From positions 496,001-560,000 of the forward strand of contig JAHLJZ010000007.1 in NCBI GenBank assembly GCA_025602915.1: DNA of 64,000 nucleotides. The letters are read 5' to 3'. The notes below the pieces were generated by a model. It was not told the origin of the DNA. It did not search any database and was given only the letters and a program-made list of their open reading frames with translations. The stretch is from Paraphysoderma sedebokerense (Eukaryota > Blastocladiomycota > Physodermatomycetes > Physodermatales > Physodermataceae). Numbering within the stretch: position 1 is the stretch's first letter; the number at the start of each line of letters is the position of its first letter. The translations under genes and the position numbers were made by a program. This document shows, piece after piece, positions 50,166 to 61,600 of the stretch.

Positions 50166-52829
50166 TTAAACGCCGACACCTTGTGCATGGTGACTAGATT
50201 GGTCTTTCCCGATATCAATTCCACCAACTCCATCGTTGACCGTGTTTGTGCCGTTGCCCGCACTCGAAGGTTTACTTCCAGGTTTACTTCCAGGCTTAGA
50301 CCCAGTCATGTTCGCATTCGAAAGATGGGACGCGTGACTGTTTAACCCTTTATCGAGGGACCCTGGATTCATGGATCTCAGTCCCCCGTTGGACAATTTC
50401 GCGGATCCGGATGGACGAGAAGGAGAGGGAGAATTGGAATGTACTGTGGCCGCGGGGGATGTAGAGTACTCGTCAATTTTTGCGAGTAGAGTGGTGGAGT
50501 AACCGGGGGAATAGTAACGAACTATTTCTTCAGGATAACACTCGTTGATAGTACGAATGCATTCGTATAGTTTTGTTCCCAGTAATGCATTTCCAGTTGA
50601 GGTCGCAGCAGCGGTAACAGCAGATGTACTGGCATTGTGTGAGTCGATTGTGGTAATACCACTTGCATTCTTTCCAACGGCAGTGGCATTAGCGGACTCG
50701 TTGGAGTTAAAAGTAGTCGGATTACTTGGCGCAGTTGTACTCCCCCACTTGTCTCCGACAGATTTGTAAGTAGCCGCGATCTCTTGTAAACGCTGCAAAC
50801 CACCCGAAGTCACGAAACTTCGACGAGCGCCAACATCATGGGGTAGAATTTTCGCGAATTGTCCAATAACGTATTTCAAAATATTGGGAGGTGTGGTGAG
50901 CTGAAGTAAAGCATCCAGAGACTCTAAGTGGAGGGTCTTTTCGAGGATACACTTCAACGCTCGTTTAGTCTGTATGTGGCGAAGGTTGCGAATTAGTTGG
51001 AGAGCCCAGAAACATTCGAAGTATGCTCAATTTAGCAATACCTTTGTTCTTAAATCCTCGCCTGCATCCTGAGTTGACGCTGCCATTAGCACTTTTAATA
51101 GTTTAGGCAATACCGTGTGGTCTGCCAATGTTTTGGCATGATCCGGGCTATGTCTGCCGATTTGTCCTAAAGACCAAGCACAAGCAGCCTATCCCAACCA
51201 TTAGTATGAATTTCAAATTATGGAACAAACAGGGCTTTCGAGAATCAAGAATGGGTACCTTGATATGTTCTTCACTTTCTGTTGCCAATGCGACTGATAA
51301 TGGCGGAACCCCTTTAGATACAATAACACTTAAGGCTAAAGTTTCCGAGAAGGCGGAAATATAGCCAAGTGCCATGATACCGGGTAATCGAGCATTGCCT
51401 TTGGATTCGGTGACGTAGTCGACAATGGCGGCAACACCACCGGAGTTTACGACAAGTTGAGCGAGCTAATAAAATGTACGCACAAAGAGAAATGGCGGCG
51501 AAAACAACATTTCGAGTCATAATGTTAGTTTGAACTGAAAGGAGAAAGACTCATTCACAGGGGCCATTAATGAGGTTGTAGGTGAGTAAAAAAAGAACTC
51601 ACCTCAGGTGAATGCTTTGCTATTTCACAAACTAATGTCACCGCGTGTTTCCGAACATGACTATCCAAATCTTTAAAACAATTCAAAACAGCCGGAAATA
51701 TATCGCCGTCGACGACCGCTTCGGCCAAATCAACGTTATGTTTTGCAATTTGAGATAGCGCAGAACAAACTTGTCGCTTCACTTTCGCATCGGTACTATT
51801 CAACAACGGGGCGAGAAAATGGATGCTGTTGCTGTCGACAACAGCTCTCGCAAGCTTTACAAGAAATTATTTGAGTGATCGAGAAAGTTGAACAATGAAT
51901 AAAGTAGAAAAGGGTAAATTGAGACAATTACCTCTGGGGTATGTTTGGAGATATCGCTCAAAGCAGAAGCGGAGATTCTCTTTAAAGAGAGTTCTGGTTC
52001 CTGTACGCAGATGACCAGGAGTGGGATAGCCCCCGAGTCCACGACAGCTTGTGCCAGCTCTAGAAGGGTTCGTCATATGGAGGAGATGGGACATATTTGA
52101 ATATTTAGATCCAGTTGCAAGTTATTGTTAGTGGAAGATGGCATCAGACTGTACCAGCGTTATGTCGAGCAATATAACCCAAAGCCCAAGCAGCAGACTC
52201 TTTGACTCCTGGATCGAATTCTTCCAAGCATGCAATGAGAGCTGTTAGTGCTTTTGCATCCACTACTGCTTTAGAGAGTTCTGGTGAATGTTTTGAAACA
52301 GCTCGGAGAACGAATGCAGCTGCTTTTTTGTAAAATCTCTAATAGTGTGCAAAACGGCAACATTGATTGAATCTCTTTGTCAGTCACAACATGTATTGGG
52401 CTGATAATCTTATTGCCGAAAATCACCTACGTTCTGGCAAGCCAAACTATAAACCAACTGCGGTAGGATATCGCTATCGACGACCGACTGCGCTAGACTT
52501 TTGTTGTAATTTGCCAATCTTCCCAACGCTAGGGCAGCTGCCTGCTGGATAGCGGGTACAGTGTCAAGCAATAGTGGTCGAAGTAGGTACATGACGTTTG
52601 CCTTTTGGAGAGCGTCGATATTTGATTCTCGCGCAGCATAGTCTGCAATAGTCTGGGCGAAATACAGTCTATCTTTTTGATATTTGTCAAACTAACAACG
52701 GAGGATAGAGATGAGTTAGCAAATACATCTTCACTGGTCACACGATGGTTGTAGACGTACTGTTGCGAGGATAGACCTAAAGGCATTCTGGTTTTGGGAG
52801 GCAGGGGATGTCGGAGAGGGAGAAGCCAT
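50166..52829 (-). CDS. SPAG6: SPAG6/PF16 armadillo-repeat central-pair protein with C-terminal extension
   Basis: Axonemal C1 central-microtubule protein needed for flagellar motility. The start is at 52829 (MASPSPTSPASQNQNAFRSI), then FDKYQKDRLYFAQTIADYAA, LLLDTVPAIQQAAALALGRL and further armadillo repeats. Later blocks include AIPLLVICVQEPELSLKRIS, DAKVKRQVCSALSQIAKHNV and LAQLVVNSGGVAAIVDYVTE, continued to TTPPNILKYVIGQFAKILPH, GARRSFVTSGGLQRLQEIAA and the terminal signature CYPEEIVRYYSPGYSTTLLA. These match animal and algal SPAG6 in order. About ten exons. Two differences stand out: an insertion of about 70 residues rich in Asn, Ser, Thr and Ala before the CYPEEIVRYYSPGYS motif, and an added tail of about 100 residues with the repeat KPGSKPGSKP. 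SPAG16, its known partner, is in the same window. Confidence 0.95.
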
Positions 52830-53577
52830 ATTCTCTGGGCGTACTTGCAATTTGCAGTTGCAGAGATGACTTTATCTGTAGCGAATACTGTCTGATGTAG
52901 CGACGTCGCGGACGATGAGCATGAATGGAGGATGTGCAGAGAGGGAATTCAAGGAGGAACGCGTTCCCTTTTCTGCCAGAGTGAGAGATTCATTCCACTC
53001 TCGTCGGATATAACACTCTATTTATCATTCTAAATATTATTGTCTTCTGCGCTGTGGATTGGAGAATGGAATAGCAACACTGGGGTATTATGTGCATCTA
53101 CCCTTTGAGCCGACGGATGCAGGAATGGTAGCAGCAGAGATCGATCGAGCCTGTTCGGGTGTTACCACGGTAGTATTAACTCTCGATGTATGATATATCA
53201 AATCTGTTGTTTTTGCATTCTGTGAGATACGTAGTGTGAATTGTCTGAAGATGTATATACGGATCGTGCAAGTGATAATACACCGGAATGTGTAGATTAC
53301 CACACTGTACTTAAATAGACCTCTACGATGCACACAATGCCATACATTCTATCTACTAATAATATTTTGAATATGTCAGATCCAATAGAGGTGTATATTT
53401 GCACTCACAAGTCCAAATAACACGCACAACCCAGATATCACAAAATAAGCAAACAATCTGTTCCGTGCCCAATTTGAACTCTTCGGCAAAGCAAGACTTT
53501 TAAAACACAGTCATAATAATTAATATGTGCTTCTGAACAATTCGATAGGAATATAAATATAGAAACATATCAGCAAT
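52830..53577. promoter_or_regulatory. divergent intergenic region, SPAG6 / WDR59
   Basis: About 750 bases between the two starts, with no supported gene. A short minus-strand frame (53088-53333) has no ATG-led conserved content. No clear TATA or palindrome was identified. Confidence 0.45.
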
Positions 53578-56500
53578 ATGGAGTACAGTGCTTCTCCCCC
53601 GCTATCATCGTCGCCCTCGATATTTGCACCTCGTATTCTTACTACATTCCAAGAAAGTGGCAAAACTTCCTCTTCGCTATCACCGCAGACTCCACCACAT
53701 ACCTTATTTTCAGAATCAAAACGTCGCTCTCCAGCCGGAAGATCCCTGCAATCAATCGAACATTCAAAGGATGCTCTCTTCGACCAGGGATTTAGTGTCC
53801 ACATCGCAAACTCGGAATCAACTTGCATGTCGATTTCACCGAGTCAACGAGATGTCGTAGTCACCAGCCGTAAAGGATTATTCATCATAGATTTGGAAAA
53901 CCCATTCGAAGACCCGAGATTGTTGGAAAGGAGGAAACCAAAGTCTGTGTGGTCCCGACAATTCAGTGCAGTCAGTCAAGTGCAATGGAACCCTCATCAA
54001 GCCCGAGAATCGTGGGTCGCCAGCACCGTGAGTATTTTATAGCTCCTGCAAAAAGAAATCACCATCTAATTACAGGGAATACTGATTCTCCTTGCCATCA
54101 TTTCTACAGAGCAATGCCAATGTTTTGATTTGGAATTTGAACTTGTTTTCGTCCACGACTTCAACACCAAACCAAACACCACCGTCCTCTCCTCCAACCT
54201 CGACATATCCTGACTTTCTCTCTTCTCCTTCTGGCTCACCTGTTGAACGAGTACTATCTGGGCACAGTAGAACAGTCACCGACTTGAATTGGAGTGTGTT
54301 TCAGACCGAAGTTTTGGCGACCTGTGGATTGGATTCATACACATTACTCTGGGATCTCCGAAAACCGGGGAAAGCGGTGAATTCATTTTGTGCTTGGACC
54401 GGTTTGTCAAATGTTTGAGTGTATGCAATGGAGTCTGTTAATTGTTATACTCATATCATTCTTGAACTTTGAATAGCTGGAGTTTCCCAAGTTAAATGGA
54501 ATCCAAGAAACAATTGGATCCTGGCCACAGCTCATGAAGAACGGTTGATGCTTTGGGATATTCGAGTTCGTATTGCTATCAAATATCCTCCATCGCGTCT
54601 GAAAACTTTCTGACTGTCATTCGTTCTATATATAGAAAGGGTCGATACCGATGGCCCAAATCCCGACTCATAATGCCAAGATTTACAGCATCTGTTGGTC
54701 CCCGGTAAACGAAAACGAAATTGCGACTTCAAGTCAAGACAAGACTGTCAAATTTTGGAACATTATAGACCTTGAGAACTCTCAAGGGGTAATCAATACA
54801 GGCTATCCTGTCTCCAAATGCCAGTATACTGTAAGTTTAAATTGCCCGCTTTCTTACGTGTAGCATTTTTCTGATTGAGTTCTTTCAATTGCAACTAGCC
54901 TTTTGGACTTGGTGTGGTGACAACTTCGTACAGAAAGCAAGAGCCATCATTAGTGTTTTGGAGTCGAAGCGACTTGTCTCAGCCTGCGTTTGAAGTAACT
55001 GGATTTTCCGACATAGTGCAAGACTTTGGTTGGAGAATCAAGAGGCAAACCGAGACCAATGATGGTAATATTTTGCAACCGTTTCCTTTCAACTTTAGCA
55101 TTACTTTGGCACTGACTCATGACTAAAATTTGAACAGATAACAACGAATTCCAACTCATCACATGGTCATCTTCCCAGCAGCTAAAAGTTTCAACTATGG
55201 AACCGTCCCAGCTCAAAGCGTTAGGCCACACGCCGTTTTCGACCCACTTATCAACCCATGATTTGCCACCACTGCCAACTGCCGCGTCCGCTTTGTCCTC
55301 CTTCTCATTCCGTGATCCTCCTAAGCCCTCCCGAGTGAATTCATTAGTGTCCCTCAAAATGGCTGGTACAAGACGTAGATCGTCTAACAACAGTACAGAC
55401 GCCCTTCTCAAAAATCTGCGGGGCCTTATCCCAAAATCCAACGCTTCCACGAAAACCGGAACTTCTGATTTCGGTTTCAAAAGCGGTGAACTGCCCTTGC
55501 GTAATTTAAAAGATGAAGTCATTTGGGTGTCTGGTAAATACCCGAATGTCAAATTTGAAAAAGTTGACGTCCCATTAAGATTTTGTGGGATCGGGTTATA
55601 CGGTCCTTGGGGCCCGGACGGCAAGACTTTGTTTGTGAGAATAACAGTGAGGTTCCCTGAGAAGTATCCAGATAACGAAACCCCTATATTCGAGTTTAAC
55701 CAAACTGAAGAATTAAGTGTGAAGACCAGGGAAGAATTGTCGCAGGTATGCGTTAAAAGGCTAACCGCTTCCATGTCATCGTGTCACCTTTGAGATTGAC
55801 AATGGGCAAATTTTGTAGGAGCTGAACTCGATAGCGGAAAAATATGTGTCTAAGAACCGACCATGTTTGGAACAATGCCTACGATATCTACTCGGTGAAT
55901 CGAATCTGTCTCGTACCCTTACTGCCTCTCTTATTGAACCTACCGCAGATAAATTCACGTCCGAAGAAGAAAAACTATCCGAGCCGACTTCATCGTCCGA
56001 AGATACCGATGAAGACGAATCGCTGCAAGGTTTATCAAAGCGTAAGGACGACGTGAGACTACTGGTCAAAAGTGTTGCAGACAAATATGACCAAGGCGTT
56101 CCGTTCCCCGTGGTGTGTGGTGTATCGTGGACCGGGAACGGAAACGTTGTTGCATTTTTCAGTCCCCTGACACGAATGAATCGACGAACGTCGAATGCAT
56201 CACCATCACCGTCCCACCACGCCAGCCCTAACCATAGTCAAACTTCAAACCCTACAGGCACTGCAAAAGATAATGTAGGGGATGAAATCATTCAAGTTAT
56301 TCATACCCATCCTAGGAGTTATGATCAGTATGAAATGTTTGTCAGCAAAATGAGGGTATCTGATGTACGAAGTCGAAATGCCACCGATTCAAGCGTGCAT
56401 GATGATACGATGGATGAAGCGGATGACCAGGATGACATTTATACGGTGCCTAGTTTGTATTTCAGACCTCATAGGGTTCGTATCGTTGTTTTGCTGTCCG

Positions 56501-58401
56501 TCATTTTCCCATATAGAAAGGATCTCACTGATGGAAGTGTTGTTTCCTATATAGACTCAACCTACCCAAAACGAAGAATTTATCACCCGTTTCCGTAATA
56601 AGCTATTTGGACAGCCCAAGAATTCTGTAGCGGTCTCAACTACTTCGTCGGGCAACTTGACTGCTGCCGCCCCTCACAACCGACGAAAGTCCATCCCAAG
56701 TTCACTTTCGAAGTTGACGTCGCAAACTTCTTCCTCAACATCATCGTTGATGGGGATGGGTAACCAAAGGGATCCACCTAGAAGTGTTGGAGGAGGCTCG
56801 GTGGGTGACACGAGAGATATCTTTTCACCAAAGACTAAAGAGATTATGTACGGCATTGTGATTAAGGATTTCCGACAATATTTACCGGTGTCGCCAGATT
56901 TGGCTAAAGCTTATACGTATGTCAACCTTAATTGCTTTCTCTGTCCAATTATATTTCAACTTCAATGATACGAGGCTCACCGTTATGATTACAGTCTCCG
57001 AGATACCCATCCGATCAAAATATGCCGCTATAACGCCCAAGTCGCCCGATCATTTAATCGACCCGATCTCGCCAAAATCTGGACCTGTGCGGAACTCATT
57101 CTGGCCAGGTGTATTCCTCCTTCCCTTCAATCTTTGCATGGATCCCGGCGCGGACCTTCCAATACACATGTATTGAGTGAAGAATGGAGATCAATCAGTT
57201 GGGGTCGACACCCATTTGGAAGGAAAATGGTGGATAATATATTTGCCCATTTTGAACGGATTGGGGATGTACAGACTTTGGCATTACTGTCCTGTGTATT
57301 CACTGAACCGTTCCAAAAATCACGCGGTAAAACAGTGAGTACATTTCCCTTGTTATATGGTTCATTTTTGCCCCCCATTCAATTCAAAACTCACCTTTTG
57401 CCATTATGAATATATAAAGACGCCTCACGCAACTCAACCAAAATCGTCACCATTGTTATACCATGTTCCTTCCAATACTCATTCCGAACCACATTCACAG
57501 ACGCCATATAAAACAATATCCCAACAATACAACTCCCCCCGTTACTTCGCCACCTCCATTCCTCAATCATATAATCCCCCTCCCATCCCCCCATCACTCA
57601 CGCTTCCTCATAACGCCGTCACGATGTCCGATTCACCTGGCATGGTGCTGGTTTCTGATTTATCGAGTCCCGGGAAAAGTCCAAGACGAGGTAGTGTAAA
57701 GGTTAGAAAGGAGAGTTTAGATGGGCAGGCTGTAATGGTTAAAATGATGGGGTCGCCGGGTGAATTTGATTTTGAAATGAAGTTTGTATTGTTTTATCTC
57801 TCTACTGCGATTGTTCCTTTAACATCATTGCCGTTCGTTTAATCTCGCAATTAGCCCAAAACAAGTTCCTCTGCTGAATCCCGATCGAATTCACATATTC
57901 AATCAATACCGCCTTGCGTATGCTGATTTATTGTTCCGCTGGGGATTACTGGAAGCCAGAGCTGCCGTCATGAAATTCGTAGGAACAATCGATAAAGAGG
58001 GGGAATATGGTTTGCTTTTTCATTGCCACTTTTTTTTCCGGCAAAAGATTAATGATTGTTCTTTTTGATTTTGATAGTTTCTGGAATTAAGATTCGGTGT
58101 CCTATTTGCTACATTGAACTGCGCCCAGGTGAGAAATGTGTAGGTTGTGAACGACAACGATTCACAAGGTGTTCAATATGTCATTTATCAGTTAAAGGTC
58201 TGTCGCATTACTATATCTACTATTTCAGTCATGGATATTTCTCTTTTAACTGTTGTTGTTGCGATAATACCAGGGTTAACCATATTCTGTCCGGTCTGTG
58301 GACACGGCGGTCACGCTGAACATATCCGAGATTGGTTTGCTGAGGGGAACAAAGCTTGTCCGACAGGGTGTGGCTGTAAATGTGCATTCTTAGGGCTGTA
58401 A
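53578..58401 (+). CDS. WDR59: WDR59 / Mtc5 GATOR2 subunit (WD40, RWD, zinc-RING)
   Basis: Component of the SEA/GATOR2 complex that relays amino-acid status to TORC1 on the vacuole or lysosome. The N-terminal Ser/Pro-rich stretch precedes WD repeats (VVVTSRKGLFIIDLENP, VQWNPHQARESWVAST, VLSGHSRTVTDLNWSVFQTE, TCGLDSYTLLWDLRKPG, TAHEERLMLWDIRKG and TSSQDKTVKFWNII). An RWD domain follows (DVPLRFCGIGLYGPWG, RITVRFPEKYPDNETPIFEF and CLEQCLRYLLGES, about 55560-55890). The C-terminal zinc module is CPICYIELRPG, CVGCERQRFTRCSICHLSVK, then FCPVCGHGGHAEHIRDWF and CPTGCGCKCAFL, which closely matches human WDR59. Many introns of about 60-100 bases. Start at the first in-frame ATG. Exon edges in the 56-58 kb part are approximate. 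Human WDR59 is about 970 residues; this one is longer, owing to Ser-rich inserts. Confidence 0.92.
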
Positions 58402-58631
58402 AGAGTTATTACTGTAAATCGTATAATTAACATGTATTATCTAGCACAATACTGTAATGTAAACAGTGTATAAAGTTAGTCGGTGATTGTAAGGAGAGGA
58501 ATGAGGAAAACCATCAAATTGAGGAACGCGTTTGGACATTCTCTGAGCATCCCTTTTATTACTTTCATTGATATATTGACGATACACAACGACTGTTAAT
58601 TGGAAAAATAATAGTGTCATACAAACATTCA

Positions 58632-61600
58632 ATGGCCGAAACAAAACCTTCATCTCATGATACTGTACTCGATCTTCGATCATTGAACGATATCGACAAG
58701 ATTTTAGTGAAATATTCCTCAAAGATCTCAGAAAAGCAGAAAGAATTGAATCTTCCCTCGTTACCATCCCATTCAAATATTCAACAATCTCAAAGTTTAA
58801 CTACCGATTCGAATTTGCCGAAACCTAAGGAAGAAACAAAACCGATTCATTCTACGTACGAAACCACCATCTCAATCTGTGCGATCTCAAATCCGACGTT
58901 ATCTAATCCACTATCAAAGGGTTCCTCCATTACGAACATTGACAAACCAATATCCAGTGCGCAGAAATTATTAAATCAAAAGACTACAGAGCAAAAACTA
59001 AATTCTACGGCTACATACCTACCAATTCATCAGGCGAGTGCTACTCTCTCGGTCACCACTAACGCGTCGTCGGAACAAAGAATCAATTTGAAGTACTCTA
59101 AACCAGAGTTGTTGACTGAGCGAAGACCATCCAGATTAGAAAAATGGAATATAAAAAATGGGATGTCAGGATCGGGGTTAAGGAGTTGTACTAACCGTAA
59201 TAGAAAACGGGTGGAAAAGAAGTTTGAACCGAGGAAATTGGGAACGTCGATCTCGGATTACCTTGCGAAACGAGGAAAAAACGATGGTAAATAAAATTTT
59301 ATTTATATTCATCGCAATATATGCGGGGAACTCATTGTCAACTTTGTGGTCTGAATTAATACAGGGATCCGCGAGAAAGATTTAATTACGATACATCAGT
59401 TACCTGTTAAATCCAACAAACCAAAACCTGGCACATTATCGTACAATGGTCAAACAGAGGACACTGATCATTGGTTGGAAGAGAACCAAGATGATGAAAC
59501 ACTGTCGGAGAATGCCTTCAAAATTAGTATTGACTTTTTAAGACCGAAATCACCTATCCGATTCAGCAATACCCGATTCAGCAATATCCGATGGAACCCA
59601 AATTTTGATCGCTTGCATGATCCGACTGCTACATTATCAAATGAAAATCATCCTGAGATGGAGAGTCAAACCAGAACTGATGGCAAGGTAGATACGAGCA
59701 AAGTACTGCAACAAACGAGGGATTGGCATCCACCGATGGCAATGGACGAAGAGACGAATCCGAGTGAGATAGGTGTAAGTACACTATTAACATAAAATAT
59801 ATTTATTGATTATCCAGATTGACTATAGCATTGTGTATCCAGGTTCTTGGGCAAGCTGTAAAATATGAGATCGCAACCGATAGGTCCAACTCTCCGCTTC
59901 GGTTGTTGCCTTCTAGGCTTCATTTACGTTCGCCTTCTCTTCACCATTATCAAATCTCATGTGAAAATGATTTAAGTACTTCAGTACAGGTACACCAATA
60001 TTGAGACCTTGTACTGTGAGTTGGCCAGACTTTAATTGCCATTTGCTAGGTCCCCGAAAATCGTCCGTCGTCCTCTCCATCTCTCACTATTCCACGATCG
60101 CCGGTACAATTCGCCGCACAGTTTTCACCAAATTTATCAAATATGATTTCGAATCAACAGAATAATTCCCGTCCGTCTTCTCCTGAGCGACCAGACGTGT
60201 TGTTATTAGGGAATAACGCTGATGCCGAAGTAACGATCACCATTGAGACCCAACCTCATCATCCCAATTTAATGGGTAATGATTTATCCAGCAATGATAG
60301 CGCTGACGACGACATTTATATTTATTGTTTACCGACATCTGCTGCTGCGGACGGCCAGGTATTGCCGAATGTGCTGGCTGGCACTGAGATTTCCGAGAAT
60401 ATTGACTTGGAAGTAAAATCAAAGGAACATCAGCGGCCCAGCACAATCAAGACAGCCGGGAGCGGTAGGCAAAGGTCTAGCAATAACAAACATCGAGTAG
60501 CATTCGATAGCACCGTTCAAGATAAAAATGATATCCAAGACCGAAGACCAAAATCCAATGGTCCGTCTTCGGCAAGAAAATATTTCACATCACCTGGCCA
60601 AAGTAACTCTAATGCTACCACTGGCGAGGATGATTCGGCACTCTCCACTTCAAGCGTACATATTGATGATCCGGGTCTGGAGTGGTCCGGTGAATCATCG
60701 GAGTCCGCGTCTTCATCCTTAACCGACATTCGAAAAGAATCGGTACCAACAACTCCCAATCCGAATTCACTCAAACTGTTGCGACAGAAAGTCGATCTGT
60801 TTTCATATGTAGCTCACTGGGAAGGCTGGACCGAGATTATCACTAATCCGAACTCCGATTATCATCTTGTAGTTATTGTTCATTTTCTTGAACTGACGAT
60901 GCGAAGTATCAACTAACAGCGGATCAAAGTTCTGCATGCCTCAAGCGACGGATGCCGAAGATGATCTGAAAGTAATAGAACAAGAAATGGGCCGGTTTGG
61001 AAAGTTTGAACCCATTCCAGTTGAACTGCAGTTTCGAAGGCTGTATTCCATGGCGCGGCTAGACATGTTTGACGAACTGTTACAGTTATCGGAGGCCGTC
61101 CTTCGTACAAGTATGTTTGAAGCGTTGTGCCTCTAAATAGGTGTATTCTTCCTTACGATTTCATTGGCAGGCTACTTGTTCATGCCGATAAGATTTCTTC
61201 GAGCGATGGTTTACCTTAAATCAGGAAATGCCGAAGACTGTTTGCGAGAGTTAGATTATATAACGGATAGAACAAAAGAGATTCTTGAAGCGTGGATCAT
61301 AAAAGCCCGCTTATGCTCCAAATTAGGTTTTTATAGCGACTGCGTATTATCTGTTTCGTGACCTTTTCAATTAAACTCGAATTGCTTCGGTAGGATATAC
61401 CAAAATTGCGATACACGCTTATTCTCACCTACTTCGAAAGAGGCCAACATCATGGAAATGCTTCTGCGAACGAGCGCAACTGTACGAAAGTGTAGATGTA
61501 AGTACTGTAAATCCGAAATTTTTTATGTCTCGTGATATCATTTCAACATACTTTAAATAGGATCAACGCGCGGCGATGGAAGACTTTAAATCAGTATTAA

